Counted from the first letter of the stretch, positions 1-9,466 are shown. The stretch: DNA of 64,000 nucleotides from an uncultured Algibacter sp. (GCF_947495925.1 NZ_CANMAU010000003.1:124001-188000), one strand, 5' to 3'. The notes: generated from the letters alone by a model not told the origin. Numbers and translations are program-made.

Positions 1-432
1 TTTATATGGCAAGTGCTATTCCCATTTAGGTATGTATTTTACCCTGGAGAGTTATTTTGGACTGAAGAAGGTTTTCGTTTTTCTTGGCGCGTTATGCTTA
101 TGGAAAAAATGGGGATTTCAACATTTAAAATTGTCAACTCAGAAACAGGAGACTTTTTCTATGTAGATAATAGTGATTTTTTAACAGATTTTCAAGAGAA
201 GCAAATGAGCTTTCAACCAGATTTTATTTTAGAATACGCCCATTATTTGGGTGACCATTTTAAAGCTCAGGGCCATCAAAATGTGGAAGTATATGTAGAG
301 AGTTACGTTGCTCTTAATGGTAGATTGAGTCAACCCTATATAAATGATAAAGTTGATTTATATCAACAAAAAGAATCGCTAAAACCAAAAGATTGGATAT
401 TACCATTTAATGATGAAATTAAAGGATTGTAA
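1..432 (+). CDS. HTTM-domain (vitamin K-dependent carboxylase-like) protein, C-terminal part, cut by the window edge
   Basis: The reading frame is open from base 1, so the true start lies left of the window; the GTG at 13 is internal. The visible 143 residues include the segment around FRYVFYPGELFW and a WRVMLMEK stretch. These resemble the C-terminal part of bacterial HTTM proteins, membrane relatives of vitamin K-dependent gamma-glutamyl carboxylase. The last 23 bases overlap the start of the TonB receptor gene, so the two are translationally coupled. In flavobacteria I recall HTTM proteins lying in imelysin/TonB-receptor iron-uptake loci; the upstream genes that would confirm this are not visible. 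The substrate is unknown. Confidence 0.75.
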   Translation, partial: FIWQVLFPFRYVFYPGELFWTEEGFRFSWRVMLMEKMGISTFKIVNSETGDFFYVDNSDFLTDFQEKQMSFQPDFILEYAHYLGDHFKAQGHQNVEVYVESYVALNGRLSQPYINDKVDLYQQKESLKPKDWILPFNDEIKGL

Positions 433-2884
433 ACTTATTTTCGCACTTCTGTTTAGCGTTGTGCTATATGCTCAGCATACTGTAAAAGGTGTTGTGTTAT
501 TCTCAGGAAACAATAACCCAGTAGCAGAGGTTAATGTTTATGATAAAGTTTCTGGACTTATCACAACAACAAATGCTATGGGTGAGTTTGAATTTACGAC
601 CTCAAAAGAAACTCTAACTTTAGTGTTTTTTTCTTTTGAATATGAGGTTAAAGAATATGCTGTAAATACCACAAATGCGAATAACTTAACTATTGTTCTC
701 CAAGATTTAACAACCCAATTAAGTGAGGTTGAAATTACAGCAAAAAAGCGAAAATTATTTGAATTACAACGTTTAAAAGATGTTGAAGGGACGGCTATTT
801 ATGCTGGAAAAAAAACCGAGGTGGTTTTAGTAGAACAGTCCATGGCTAATCTAGCGTCTAATAACGCCAGACAAATTTACAGCCAAGTAGCAGGATTAAA
901 TATTTATCAGAACGATGATGCTGGTTTACAACTTAATATTGGAGGTAGAGGATTGGACCCAAACCGAACCTCAAATTTTAATACCAGACAAAATGGGTAT
1001 GATATCAGTGCAGATGTTTTAGGTTACCCAGAAAGTTATTACACACCAGCTTCTGAAGGTATTGAGCAAATTCAGATCATTAGAGGAGCAGCGTCATTGC
1101 AATATGGAACACAATTTGGTGGATTAATCAATTTTAAAATGAAATCACCAAACCCCAACAAACCTATTGAACTAGTTACTAGAAATACCTTAGGAAGTTT
1201 TGGCTTATATACAAATTTTACAAGTTTAAGTGGTACTAAAGACAAGTTTAGTTATTACACTTTTTTTAATTACAAGAAAGGAGATGGTTTTAGGCCAAAT
1301 TCTGAATTTGAGTCTAAAAATGTATTTGCCCATTTAGGCTATCAATTTTGTGATCAGACCAAGTTAGAGGGCGAAATAACCTATTTAAATTATTTGGCGC
1401 AGCAAGCAGGTGGGTTGACGGATTCGATGTTTGATCAAGATCCATTGCAGAGTAACAGAACCCGTAACTGGTTTGAAGTAAATTGGTTGTTGTATAATTT
1501 AAAACTGGATCATAAGTTTAGGGAAAAAACAACGTTTACGCTTAACTTTTTTGGCTTAGATGCTTCTAGAAAAGCTGTTGGTTTCAGAGGAGATCCGTAC
1601 CCAACCGGTTTAAATAAAAACCCTATAACCACAGAAGATACTCAAAACGGTGATGGCACTTTTTTTTATAATCGTGATGTCATTCAAGGTGATTTTAAAA
1701 ATTGGGGTGCAGAAGCTAGGGTGTTAACTAAATATGATTTATTTGGTCAAGAATCTGCCCTTTTATTAGGTGCTAAGTATTACCACGCTAATAACGCAAG
1801 TTTACAAGGGGCTGGAAGTAAAGGAACAAATGCAGACTTTATGATATACAATAATGATTTTCCCGATTACCCAAATGAATCTGATTTTAAATATCCAAAT
1901 AGAAATTTAGCTTTTTTTGGAGAGAATATATTTAGGTTATCCGATAAATTTTCTGTGACACCAGGTTTTAGAATTGAGCAAATTAGGACTGAAACTGAAG
2001 GAGTTTATTTTCAAAAAAACTATGATAACGCCAATAATTTAATCTCTTCAGAAGCTTTTGAAGATAACCGTGTTTTTGATAGAGCTTTTGTTCTGCTGGG
2101 AGTAGGAACAAGTTATAAACCAAATGATTATTTAGAGCTATATGGAAATATCTCACAAAACTATAGATCGGTAACATTTAGTGATATTAGAACAGTTAGT
2201 CCTACCTTTATTATTGATCCAGATATTACTGATGAAGAAGGGTTTACGCTAGATATTGGTTTTAGAGGACGCTATAAAAATGCTTTTTCATATGATCTAG
2301 GAGTTTTTATGGTTAATTATAATGGACGAATAGGAAATATTCTTGATGATCGAGCCAATTGGGTAAGAACAAATGCTGGTGATGCCCTTATTTATGGTAT
2401 TGAGAGTTTTATAGATTGGAATGTCATGGATGCCTTAAAGGGTAATTCTGATTATAAATTGAATCTAGGATTAAATTTAGCTTATATAGATTCGGAGTAT
2501 ACAAACTCAAAAGAAAATGGTGTTAAGGGAAATAAAGTAGAGTTTATACCTGAAATTAACTTGAAAACGACATTGCATTTTGGCTACAGGAATTTGCTAG
2601 GAAGTATTCAGTACACATATTTGTCTGAACAGTTTACCGATGCTTTTAATTCTCAAAAGGATACACCAGGTGGTTTAAGAGAAGGAATTATTGGAGAGAT
2701 TCCGGCTTATGATATTTTAGATATTTCATTATCTTATACCTATAAACGTTTTAAAATAGAGACAGGTATTAATAATGTTTTAGATAATAGTTACTTTACA
2801 CGACGGGCAACAGGGTATCCTGGACCAGGTATTATACCATCGGCACCAAGAAACTGGTATGGTACGCTTCAAATTAAAATATAA
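410..2884 (+). CDS. TonB-dependent receptor with N-terminal carboxypeptidase-regulatory-like domain
   Basis: This is an outer-membrane active transporter of 824 residues, a normal length. A signal peptide ends near residue 21 (LLFSVVLYAQ). Residues 23-105 form a carboxypeptidase-regulatory-like beta domain (VKGVVLFSGNNNPVAEVNVYD). A plug follows, with GGRGLDPNR and the QIQIIRGAASLQYG segment, then a long beta-barrel. The architecture resembles FecA/iron-chelate receptors. The start ATG (410, or 413 directly after it) overlaps the HTTM gene, and a haem-binding protein gene follows 5 bases after the stop, so the three form one operon. The ligand is probably iron-related, but this is inferred from context only. 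Confidence 0.9.
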   Translation: MMKLKDCKLIFALLFSVVLYAQHTVKGVVLFSGNNNPVAEVNVYDKVSGLITTTNAMGEFEFTTSKETLTLVFFSFEYEVKEYAVNTTNANNLTIVLQDLTTQLSEVEITAKKRKLFELQRLKDVEGTAIYAGKKTEVVLVEQSMANLASNNARQIYSQVAGLNIYQNDDAGLQLNIGGRGLDPNRTSNFNTRQNGYDISADVLGYPESYYTPASEGIEQIQIIRGAASLQYGTQFGGLINFKMKSPNPNKPIELVTRNTLGSFGLYTNFTSLSGTKDKFSYYTFFNYKKGDGFRPNSEFESKNVFAHLGYQFCDQTKLEGEITYLNYLAQQAGGLTDSMFDQDPLQSNRTRNWFEVNWLLYNLKLDHKFREKTTFTLNFFGLDASRKAVGFRGDPYPTGLNKNPITTEDTQNGDGTFFYNRDVIQGDFKNWGAEARVLTKYDLFGQESALLLGAKYYHANNASLQGAGSKGTNADFMIYNNDFPDYPNESDFKYPNRNLAFFGENIFRLSDKFSVTPGFRIEQIRTETEGVYFQKNYDNANNLISSEAFEDNRVFDRAFVLLGVGTSYKPNDYLELYGNISQNYRSVTFSDIRTVSPTFIIDPDITDEEGFTLDIGFRGRYKNAFSYDLGVFMVNYNGRIGNILDDRANWVRTNAGDALIYGIESFIDWNVMDALKGNSDYKLNLGLNLAYIDSEYTNSKENGVKGNKVEFIPEINLKTTLHFGYRNLLGSIQYTYLSEQFTDAFNSQKDTPGGLREGIIGEIPAYDILDISLSYTYKRFKIETGINNVLDNSYFTRRATGYPGPGIIPSAPRNWYGTLQIKI

Positions 2885-2889
2885 TAGGT

Positions 2890-3339
2890 ATGAAAATAGT
2901 TAAGAAAGTATGTGTTGGTTTGTTAATCGTTTTAGCATTATTACAATTTTATCGACCAGAAAAGAATAATGCAGAAACTAGAGACATAACTGCATTTGAA
3001 AAAGAAATGAAACCCGGTGCAGAAATTACGGCCATTTTAGAGGCTAATTGTTACGATTGCCACAGTAATAAAACAGTGTATCCTTGGTACGCTGAGGTAG
3101 CCCCAATTTCAATATGGATAGATCATCATGTTGAAGATGGTGTTAAACATTTTAATGTGTCCAATTGGAATTCATATACAAACAAAAAGAAAGACCATAA
3201 GTTAGAAGAATTAATAGAAGAAGTTGAAGAGGGAAAAATGCCTTTAGATTCTTATACATGGCTTCATGGAACGATGAGTACGTCTGAAAAAGAAGCATTA
3301 TTAGCATGGGCTAAAAAGGCGAGGGAGTCATATCACTAA
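2890..3339 (+). CDS. Haem-binding domain protein (single CxxCH, exported)
   Basis: The 149-residue protein has an N-terminal hydrophobic anchor or signal (VGLLIVLALLQF). Its haem c attachment motif CYDCH sits at about residues 55-59, followed by SNKTVYPWYAEVAPISIWIDHHV, which is typical of the small Haem_bd family of Bacteroidota. It would sit in the periplasm or on the inner membrane. The gene starts 5 bases after the TonB receptor stop, so it is likely cotranscribed with it and may take part in redox handling of the imported metal. The haem-binding residues are seen directly; the role is inferred. Confidence 0.85.
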   Translation: MKIVKKVCVGLLIVLALLQFYRPEKNNAETRDITAFEKEMKPGAEITAILEANCYDCHSNKTVYPWYAEVAPISIWIDHHVEDGVKHFNVSNWNSYTNKKKDHKLEELIEEVEEGKMPLDSYTWLHGTMSTSEKEALLAWAKKARESYH

Positions 3340-3425
3340 AATAGTCTATTCTGAGTACTTGAAGTAGCATGTTTCCCTGTTAATTTCTTAACAGAATTTA
3401 AGGATTAAAATCCGTAATTAAATTG

Positions 3426-3433
3426 TATATTTG
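3426..3433 (+). promoter_or_regulatory. -7 promoter element of guaB
   Basis: TATATTTG matches the Bacteroidota -7 consensus TAnnTTTG. It lies 26 bases before the guaB ATG. I see no convincing -33 TTG at the usual spacing. Confidence 0.6.
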
Positions 3434-3459
3434 CACGCAATTATAAACGTAATTGCAAC

Positions 3460-4932
3460 ATGACTGCACATCAAAACAAAATAGTAGGAGAAGGTTTAAC
3501 CTACGATGACGTTCTATTAGTTCCAGCTTTTTCAGAAGTGTTACCAAGAGAAGTTAGTATAAAAACCAAATTCACAAAAAATATTACTATTAATGTACCA
3601 ATTATATCCGCTGCTATGGATACGGTTACAGAAAGCAAAATGGCAATAGCTATGGCGCAAGAAGGTGGTATTGGTGTTTTACATAAAAACATGACTATTG
3701 AGGCACAAGCCATGAAAGTTAGAAAGGTAAAGCGTGCAGAAAGTGGGATGATTATAGATCCTGTTACGCTACCGTTAACTTCTAAAGTGAAACATGCTAA
3801 AAAGTACATGGCAGAATATGGTATTGGTGGTATTCCTATCGTTGATGAGGATGGTATTTTAAAAGGAATTGTTACGAATCGCGATTTGCGTTTTGAGCAC
3901 GATAATAAAAAGCCAATTACGGAAGTAATGACCAGTGAAAATTTGGTGACTGCGGCTGTAGGAACGTCTTTGCAGGATGCAGAAATTATTTTGCAGGATC
4001 ATAAAATTGAAAAATTACTGATTGTTGATGACAGTTTTAAATTATCAGGGTTAATTACGTTTAGAGATATAACCAAATTAAGTCAAAAACCTAATGCAAA
4101 TAAAGATCAATATGGACGTTTGCGTGTTGCAGCAGCAATTGGAGTTACTGGAGATGCTGTTGAAAGAGCGGAGGCCTTAGTAAATGCAGGTGTCGATGCT
4201 GTGGTTATTGATACGGCTCACGGACACACTAAAGGTGTGGTAGGTGTTTTAAAAGAAATTAAATCTAAATTTCCTGAATTAGATGTTATTGTTGGAAATA
4301 TAGCAACTGGTGCTGCAGCCAAATATTTGGTTGAAGCTGGAGCAGATGCCGTGAAAGTTGGTATTGGGCCAGGTTCTATTTGTACAACCCGAGTTGTTGC
4401 AGGTGTAGGTTTCCCGCAATTTTCGGCAGTTCTAGAAGTTGCTGCTGCCTTAAAAGGTTCAGGAGTACCGGTTATTGCTGATGGAGGTATTCGTTACACA
4501 GGAGATATTCCAAAAGCGATTGCCGCAGGGGCAGATACTGTCATGTTAGGATCGCTTCTAGCTGGAACTAAGGAGTCTCCGGGAGAAACTATTATTTATG
4601 AGGGAAGAAAATTTAAGTCTTACCGAGGTATGGGTTCTGTTGAAGCAATGAAACAAGGTAGTAAAGATCGCTATTTCCAAGATGTTGAAGATGATATTAA
4701 GAAATTAGTACCGGAAGGTATTGTTGGACGTGTTCCTTACAAGGGAGATTTATTTGAGAGTATCCATCAATTTATTGGAGGTTTACGTGCAGGTATGGGA
4801 TATTGTGGTGCTAAAGATATTGAAACTTTAAAGGAAACAGGACAGTTTGTTAAGATAACAGCTAGTGGGATTAACGAAAGTCACCCGCATGATGTAACTA
4901 TTACTAAAGAGTCTCCTAATTACTCTAGATAA
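3460..4932 (+). CDS. guaB: Inosine-5'-monophosphate dehydrogenase
   Basis: Catalyses the NAD-dependent oxidation of IMP to XMP, the first committed step of GMP synthesis. The 490-residue length is standard. The N-terminus has the family segment [21 protein letters not shown]. Two CBS domains occupy roughly residues 95-210. The catalytic loop [13 protein letters not shown] carries the nucleophile Cys308, and the flap SYRGMGS follows. GuaA, the next enzyme, is encoded at 56705-58240, so the two steps are not in one operon. A -7 box lies just upstream, and no purine riboswitch is evident in the 120-base leader region. Confidence 0.98.
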   Translation: MTAHQNKIVGEGLTYDDVLLVPAFSEVLPREVSIKTKFTKNITINVPIISAAMDTVTESKMAIAMAQEGGIGVLHKNMTIEAQAMKVRKVKRAESGMIIDPVTLPLTSKVKHAKKYMAEYGIGGIPIVDEDGILKGIVTNRDLRFEHDNKKPITEVMTSENLVTAAVGTSLQDAEIILQDHKIEKLLIVDDSFKLSGLITFRDITKLSQKPNANKDQYGRLRVAAAIGVTGDAVERAEALVNAGVDAVVIDTAHGHTKGVVGVLKEIKSKFPELDVIVGNIATGAAAKYLVEAGADAVKVGIGPGSICTTRVVAGVGFPQFSAVLEVAAALKGSGVPVIADGGIRYTGDIPKAIAAGADTVMLGSLLAGTKESPGETIIYEGRKFKSYRGMGSVEAMKQGSKDRYFQDVEDDIKKLVPEGIVGRVPYKGDLFESIHQFIGGLRAGMGYCGAKDIETLKETGQFVKITASGINESHPHDVTITKESPNYSR

Positions 4933-5022
4933 ATTAAGGTATGAAATTTTATTACGAATTCTCAGATAATTTAAAATACTTAAACTTTTTATCTAGGTAT
5001 GATTTAGAAAATCAAAAAGCAT

Positions 5023-5577
5023 TTAGATGATTTCAACATCATCGTCTTTAGAGACATCTTCAATAGCATCTTTTTCAACAATACTAACAGCCTTTTGTAG
5101 CATGAGGTTATTGGGGTAGGTAATTAAATCACCATTATTTAGTCGAAGGTATAAATGAAACGCTCTAATGTCTTCTATGATAGCTTCTACGGGAAAATCT
5201 TTGTCATGTATGTTTATTTTGTCTCCAACCTTAAATGGGAAATTAAAAAACATGATGATTCCAGAGGTTACGTTACTCAAAATTGACCAAACGGCAAAAA
5301 GTGCTATACCTAAAACAGCAAAAACTGAGGAGAAAATAACAATTAATTCTCGAAATTGGGCGCCAAAAATAAAGGATTCAATTATTAAAGCAAGTATAAT
5401 GGCAGTCCCAGTAACATATCGGCAAATAAGTCTAATTCGTGCTTTATATATGCCGCTTTTGCGTCCTAGTTTACGAACTGCAACAATGGTAATTAATCTT
5501 AGAATAAATAAAATACCTATTACAAAACCAGAAATAATAAGTTCCTCACGATAAGCGTTAATGAAATTGGTAAACAT
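5023..5577 (-). CDS. Small-conductance mechanosensitive (MscS-family) ion channel protein
   Basis: This inner-membrane channel protein has about 184 residues from the ATG at 5577. An in-frame ATG at 5604 would add nine residues, but MFTNFINAYREE looks like the natural start. Two or three hydrophobic helices precede the MscS pore/beta region (AVWSILSNVTSGIIMFFNFPFKVGDKINI) and the short beta domain (VEAIIEDIRAFHLYLRLNNGDLITYPN). It is shorter than E. coli MscS (286 residues) because the C-terminal alpha/beta vestibule is missing, as is common in minimal family members. It is the last gene of the leftward operon that begins at 9412. Confidence 0.88.
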   Translation of the reverse strand: MFTNFINAYREELIISGFVIGILFILRLITIVAVRKLGRKSGIYKARIRLICRYVTGTAIILALIIESFIFGAQFRELIVIFSSVFAVLGIALFAVWSILSNVTSGIIMFFNFPFKVGDKINIHDKDFPVEAIIEDIRAFHLYLRLNNGDLITYPNNLMLQKAVSIVEKDAIEDVSKDDDVEII

Positions 5578-5621
5578 GTACAAAAGTTTACTACAAATAT
5601 ACACTCAAAATAAACACGAAA

Positions 5622-6584
5622 TTAATTTAGAAGCAGCGTTTCTCTCAAAATTTCATCAGCATTACTATTCTTTTGCCAATAAGGAGATTTGATGGTTTTG
5701 AGCTTAGTTGCTTTTGTGGTTAACATTTTAGTATGAGAACCAAAACCACTTTTAAACGTTTCTTCCCAAGCTTCTATTTCAAAAGGAAACTTAGGATTAA
5801 AATGAATAATTAATGTTCTATTTAATTCTGGATAATCAAGGGTATAGCTATCATTCTTTAAAGATGCATGAGCTGTATAAGCTTTTACATTTAAATGTCT
5901 AAGCCTTGTATATTCAAATGCAGGTATAACCTCTATGCTTCCTGTGGGTAAAGATTTCGGATTTATACGAAGTTGCGTCCATAACTCATTTTCCAAAATC
6001 GCCTTTTCAAGTTTAAAGGTTTTGTCAGCCTCTCCTTCGAAATAAGAGTGCGACATGACTTCAAATTGATCTCTATTATTTAACTGTGCATACACATGGC
6101 CACACCATTCCTGCATAGAACTTGATACTTTTATAGCATGCTTATTATTAGAAACAGGATAAAAGGTACTTTGCATAATGGAATACGGGTAAATGCCAGT
6201 ATTGAAATTTTTAGTAGCATTTAATTTTAAGACTGAAATGCTTTTTTTATTTCTATTATCGGCTTTAACCTGAATTTCTGGTAGAAAATCTTCAGTCACA
6301 TATATTAAAATAGCATGTCCTTCTCTTAATTCACCATAGCGTGCTTGCTCTAGTTTATATGACGAAATTTCAGCTTCACCTGCATACCAGTAAGCATTGA
6401 ATTCCGGCGATGCTGGTTTTTTTGAAACCACAGTCTTTTCTGTAGTATTAACGTTTGAGTTAAAGGCAAGTTCCTTTTCTTGTGGTTTATTATTACAAGA
6501 AACCACAAGTAGTATAACCCCAATGATAAGCCAAAACAATATTTCGGCTTTTATAATTTTAAAAAGTTTTTTTAGAATGTCCAT
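5622..6584 (-). CDS. Conserved lipoprotein of unknown function
   Basis: The protein has 320 residues. A hydrophobic N-terminal segment (WLIIGVILLVVSC) ends in a lipobox-like LLVVSC with Cys30, suggesting a lipoprotein after cleavage. The mature part is rich in beta structure and includes FNAYWYAGEAEISSYKLEQARYG and a SMQEWCGHVY segment. I recognise it as conserved in Bacteroidota. It is sometimes labelled a septum-formation/Maf protein, apparently because it neighbours maf; nothing in its own sequence supports that label. The gene lies 17 bases after maf and 44 before the MscS start, so it is in the same operon. Its function is unknown. Confidence 0.8.
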   Translation of the reverse strand: MDILKKLFKIIKAEILFWLIIGVILLVVSCNNKPQEKELAFNSNVNTTEKTVVSKKPASPEFNAYWYAGEAEISSYKLEQARYGELREGHAILIYVTEDFLPEIQVKADNRNKKSISVLKLNATKNFNTGIYPYSIMQSTFYPVSNNKHAIKVSSSMQEWCGHVYAQLNNRDQFEVMSHSYFEGEADKTFKLEKAILENELWTQLRINPKSLPTGSIEVIPAFEYTRLRHLNVKAYTAHASLKNDSYTLDYPELNRTLIIHFNPKFPFEIEAWEETFKSGFGSHTKMLTTKATKLKTIKSPYWQKNSNADEILRETLLLN

Positions 6585-6601
6585 AAGGTAAATTTACAAC
6601 C

Positions 6602-7195
6602 CTAAGTACTTTCTGCAATGCTATTTAACGTTTTGTAAACAAGATGTGTAGGCAAACCCATAACGTTAAAATAAGAGCCCTCTATTTTTGTAACACCAAC
6701 TTGTCCTATCCAATCTTGAATACCATAGGCACCAGCTTTATCAAAAGGTTTGTAAGTGTTTATATAGTATTCAATTTCATCATCAGAAAGTGACTCAAAG
6801 CTCACTTTTGTAATGTTATGTATTGTTTTTTCGTAGTTAGTTGTTGTAAAGCATACTGATGAAATAACCTCGTGGGTACTATCACTCAAGGTTTTTAAAA
6901 TTTCAATAGCATCTCGCCTATCATGTGGTTTACCAATGGCCTTGTTATTATGCCAAACAATAGTATCGCTGGTTATAAGAATATCTTTTGTATTCAATTC
7001 TGCTTTAAAGGGGAGCGCTTTTAACTGAGCTAGGTAGTTACTAATTTCAAAATGTGTTAATCTTGGCGGGTACTCTTCTTTTATTGGTTTTAATCGTATT
7101 TCAAAATCTAAGCCCAAATTTTTAAAAAACTCTTGCCTTCTTGGAGAACCAGAAGCTAAAATAAGATGATGATTTTTGAGTTTATCGTTCAGCAT
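6602..7195 (-). CDS. maf: Maf-family nucleoside triphosphate pyrophosphatase
   Basis: Maf enzymes hydrolyse non-canonical or excess nucleoside triphosphates to monophosphates and are linked to house-cleaning and septation control. The 197-residue length is standard. Motifs seen are LASGSPRRQEF at residues 14-24, TSDTIVW near residue 75, KPHDRRDAIEILKTLS, and the C-terminal YGIQDWIGQVGVTKIEGSYFNVMGLP. Its start codon shares one base with the stop of the upstream prenyltransferase gene, indicating translational coupling. Confidence 0.95.
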   Translation of the reverse strand: MLNDKLKNHHLILASGSPRRQEFFKNLGLDFEIRLKPIKEEYPPRLTHFEISNYLAQLKALPFKAELNTKDILITSDTIVWHNNKAIGKPHDRRDAIEILKTLSDSTHEVISSVCFTTTNYEKTIHNITKVSFESLSDDEIEYYINTYKPFDKAGAYGIQDWIGQVGVTKIEGSYFNVMGLPTHLVYKTLNSIAEST

Positions 7196-8109
7196 TAATT
7201 AAGAATTACATACTTGTATAAAAGTAAGGAAAGCATTCCGAAGAGCATGACTAATTTATACATATTACTGATGTGATGAAAATCATCTTTTAAGTTAGCG
7301 CTGAATGTTTTAATACTTATGTAAATTAGTGGACCAATAACCATGATTAAAAAATAACATACAGTTATGATTTCTTTGTAAAGATCAGATACCACATAAC
7401 ATATAATACCAATAAGAGGAATGAAATTTAAAGCAACCAATATATTTTTAGCGCGATCTCTTCCTATTGCTATAGGGAGCGTGTTCATGCCTGCTTTATA
7501 ATCACCATCAATATCTTCAATATCTTTTGAAATTTCGCGCAATAGATTAATGATGAATGCAAACAGGGCATAATCAAAAACGACCTTAAAGAATATGATT
7601 TGTGTCGGTCGATTTGAAGTCGTTATTTCTGGTAATAAATCAAAAACACCTATAATGAGTATGCTCATGCCCACAAGTACCGAAATAACTATATTACCAA
7701 TTAATAGCGTGCGTTTTAATTGTGTTGCATAAATATAAAGTAATGCAGAGATGAGCACAAAAATGATAAAGAAAGGTGCTCTGCCTACATGGTGTGATAA
7801 GTAAAAACCACTGCCAACACCAACAAGATTGAATATTATAAATAGGGTATAAGCTGTTTTTTCAGAAATGGCATGCCCAACAAGAATCCGATCTGGTTTG
7901 TTTATGAAATCGGTTTCAACGTCATTAATATCATTAATTATATTTCCAGCAGCTGCTATACAGGTTGAGGCTAAAATGAGTAATAAAATACCTAAAACAT
8001 CTAATCGTGTACTAACACCAAAAGGTTCTAATAGTGCATACTTAATGAGCAATTGCACTAAAGCAATCATAAGGATATTTTTCCAGCGTATGAGGTTTAA
8101 TATATTCAA
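7195..8109 (-). CDS. UbiA-family prenyltransferase, geranylgeranylglycerol-phosphate geranylgeranyltransferase-like
   Basis: An integral membrane protein of 304 residues with about eight hydrophobic helices. It has the two Asp-rich motifs of UbiA enzymes: NDINDVETDFINKPDR in the first loop and DIEDIDGDYKAG in the second, which bind Mg-prenyl diphosphate. In flavobacteria this orthologue is commonly assigned to the GGGP-synthase-like family, named after archaeal ether-lipid enzymes. The true acceptor here is unknown; a quinone or another lipid is possible. It sits between the KdsC-like phosphatase (24-base gap) and maf (1-base overlap). Confidence 0.85.
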   Translation of the reverse strand: MNILNLIRWKNILMIALVQLLIKYALLEPFGVSTRLDVLGILLLILASTCIAAAGNIINDINDVETDFINKPDRILVGHAISEKTAYTLFIIFNLVGVGSGFYLSHHVGRAPFFIIFVLISALLYIYATQLKRTLLIGNIVISVLVGMSILIIGVFDLLPEITTSNRPTQIIFFKVVFDYALFAFIINLLREISKDIEDIDGDYKAGMNTLPIAIGRDRAKNILVALNFIPLIGIICYVVSDLYKEIITVCYFLIMVIGPLIYISIKTFSANLKDDFHHISNMYKLVMLFGMLSLLLYKYVILN

Positions 8110-8133
8110 AGGTAAAAGCTTGGAAGCGATTAA

Positions 8134-8664
8134 TTAATCATATTTAGCACTAAAATTACCACTCCATTTGTCCTGTACTTTAAGTACTTGTTCAATAACA
8201 TCTCTTACGGCACCTTGCCCGCCATTTTTATGCGAAATGTATTTTGAAATGGCTTTAATTTCGGCCACGGCATCTTGCGGGCAACATGGTAAACCAATGC
8301 CTTTCATAACAGGATAGTCAGGAATATCATCACCCATGTAAAGGGCGTTTTCAGATTTCACCCCTTTTTTATTAAAATAATCATCAAGCTGCTCTATTTT
8401 GTTATGAGCTCCTAAATAGATATCAGTAATACCCAAACCTTTAAGGCGTAGTCTTACACCTTCATTAGACCCTCCAGAAATGATACAAACGTTAAATCCT
8501 TTGTCAACCGCTGTTTTTAAAGCATAACCATCCTTTATATTCATGGTTCTAAGCATTTCGCCAGTTGTGGTTACTGTTACAGAGCCATCAGTAAGCACAC
8601 CATCTACATCAAAAATAAATGTTGTAATGTGTTCCAAATACTCTTTATAGCTTTTATCTCCCAT
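8134..8664 (-). CDS. KdsC-like HAD phosphatase
   Basis: The 176-residue length is typical of 3-deoxy-D-manno-octulosonate 8-phosphate phosphatase, a C0-type HAD enzyme without a cap domain. Motif I is FDVDGVLTDG with Asp19 and Asp21, motif II is the ISGGSN region, motif III includes LGAHNKIEQL, and motif IV is YMGDDIPDYPVM. The reaction may be in LPS Kdo synthesis, but flavobacterial homologues in this operon could have another phosphorylated sugar as substrate. Its first 11 bases overlap the DUF2520 gene. Confidence 0.88.
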   Translation of the reverse strand: MGDKSYKEYLEHITTFIFDVDGVLTDGSVTVTTTGEMLRTMNIKDGYALKTAVDKGFNVCIISGGSNEGVRLRLKGLGITDIYLGAHNKIEQLDDYFNKKGVKSENALYMGDDIPDYPVMKGIGLPCCPQDAVAEIKAISKYISHKNGGQGAVRDVIEQVLKVQDKWSGNFSAKYD

Positions 8665-9412
8665 GAGTTTCTCGTATTGACTGAGTTAGTAGTTTATAAA
8701 TGTCGTGGTGTCTTTTATTGTCTAAGCTTTTTAAATGCTTTTTAATCGTTTTTTTATCGTTACGCTTCGCAGGTCCGGTTTGCGCTTTGTAAGGAGAAAT
8801 ATTCTGAATTTTTTGAGCAGTTTCTAAAATAAGAGGTTTAAGTAAATCAAACTCTGCACCTTCACTTTCCGTAATTTCATGCCCAATTCTATAAAGTTGA
8901 TTGGTGAAATTATTTACAAAAACAGCAGACAAGTGTAATACTCTACGCTGATCGCTATTGATTCTTTTCGTAGGACTTCCTAAACTTACAGCCAAGGCCT
9001 TTAAAAGTGGGTAACTTTTCTTATCAATAGTCTCAATACAAATAGGAACATTTGTAAAGTCCATGTCGGCTTCTTTGCTAAAAGATTGTAACGGGTAAAG
9101 TACACTACGTTTGTGTTTTTTATCTAAGTCGTAAATACTAACGCTACCTGAGGTATGTGCTATCAATCTGTTTTTAAAAGGCAAATCTGAAGATAGTTTG
9201 GCAATGGCATCGTCACTAACAGCCAAAATATAAATATCAGCCTCTACTAAATTGTTCAAATCATCGGTAACAGAAACCGTTCTTTCAAAAGGTTTAATAG
9301 AGTTCAAATTTCTATTATACCATTGAACAACAGAGGCTTCATTTGTTTTATTGAAGGCTTCGAATAAATGCGTGGCTACATTGCCAGCTCCAAGAATTAC
9401 TACTGAAATCAT
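8654..9412 (-). CDS. Rossmann-fold DUF2520 oxidoreductase-like protein
   Basis: The 252-residue protein begins with a dinucleotide-binding motif, VVILGAGNVATHLFEAF at residues 4-20. A second domain, with VLHLSAVFVNNFTNQLY, is helical. This two-domain plan (F420/NADP oxidoreductase-like plus DUF2520) resembles ketopantoate reductase and pyrroline carboxylate reductase folds. The substrate is unknown. It is the first gene of the leftward six-gene operon and is divergent from the haemoglobin gene, with only 59 bases between the two starts. Confidence 0.88.
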   Translation of the reverse strand: MISVVILGAGNVATHLFEAFNKTNEASVVQWYNRNLNSIKPFERTVSVTDDLNNLVEADIYILAVSDDAIAKLSSDLPFKNRLIAHTSGSVSIYDLDKKHKRSVLYPLQSFSKEADMDFTNVPICIETIDKKSYPLLKALAVSLGSPTKRINSDQRRVLHLSAVFVNNFTNQLYRIGHEITESEGAEFDLLKPLILETAQKIQNISPYKAQTGPAKRNDKKTIKKHLKSLDNKRHHDIYKLLTQSIRETHGR

Positions 9413-9458
9413 AAGTGCTAAAATAGGTATTATTAGCCTATTTAAAAACCTAATGTGG

Positions 9459-9466
9459 TATCTTTG
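9459..9466 (+). promoter_or_regulatory. -7 promoter element of the truncated haemoglobin gene
   Basis: TATCTTTG matches TAnnTTTG. Only five bases separate it from the ATG at 9472, so the expected transcript would have almost no leader. Confidence 0.55.

Noticed and set aside
3340-3459. Possible purine riboswitch before guaB
   Set aside because: The leader after the -7 box is too short and no conserved aptamer core is visible.
3501-3809. Leftward 102-codon ORF inside guaB
   Set aside because: It lies entirely opposite the well-supported guaB frame and has no family features.
4941-5030. 29-codon ORF just after guaB (MKFYYEFSDNLK)
   Set aside because: Too short to judge, no family, no clear ribosome site, and it runs into the MscS stop.
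5168-5554. Rightward 128-codon ORF opposite the MscS gene
   Set aside because: It is a mirror of the MscS coding region, with no independent support.
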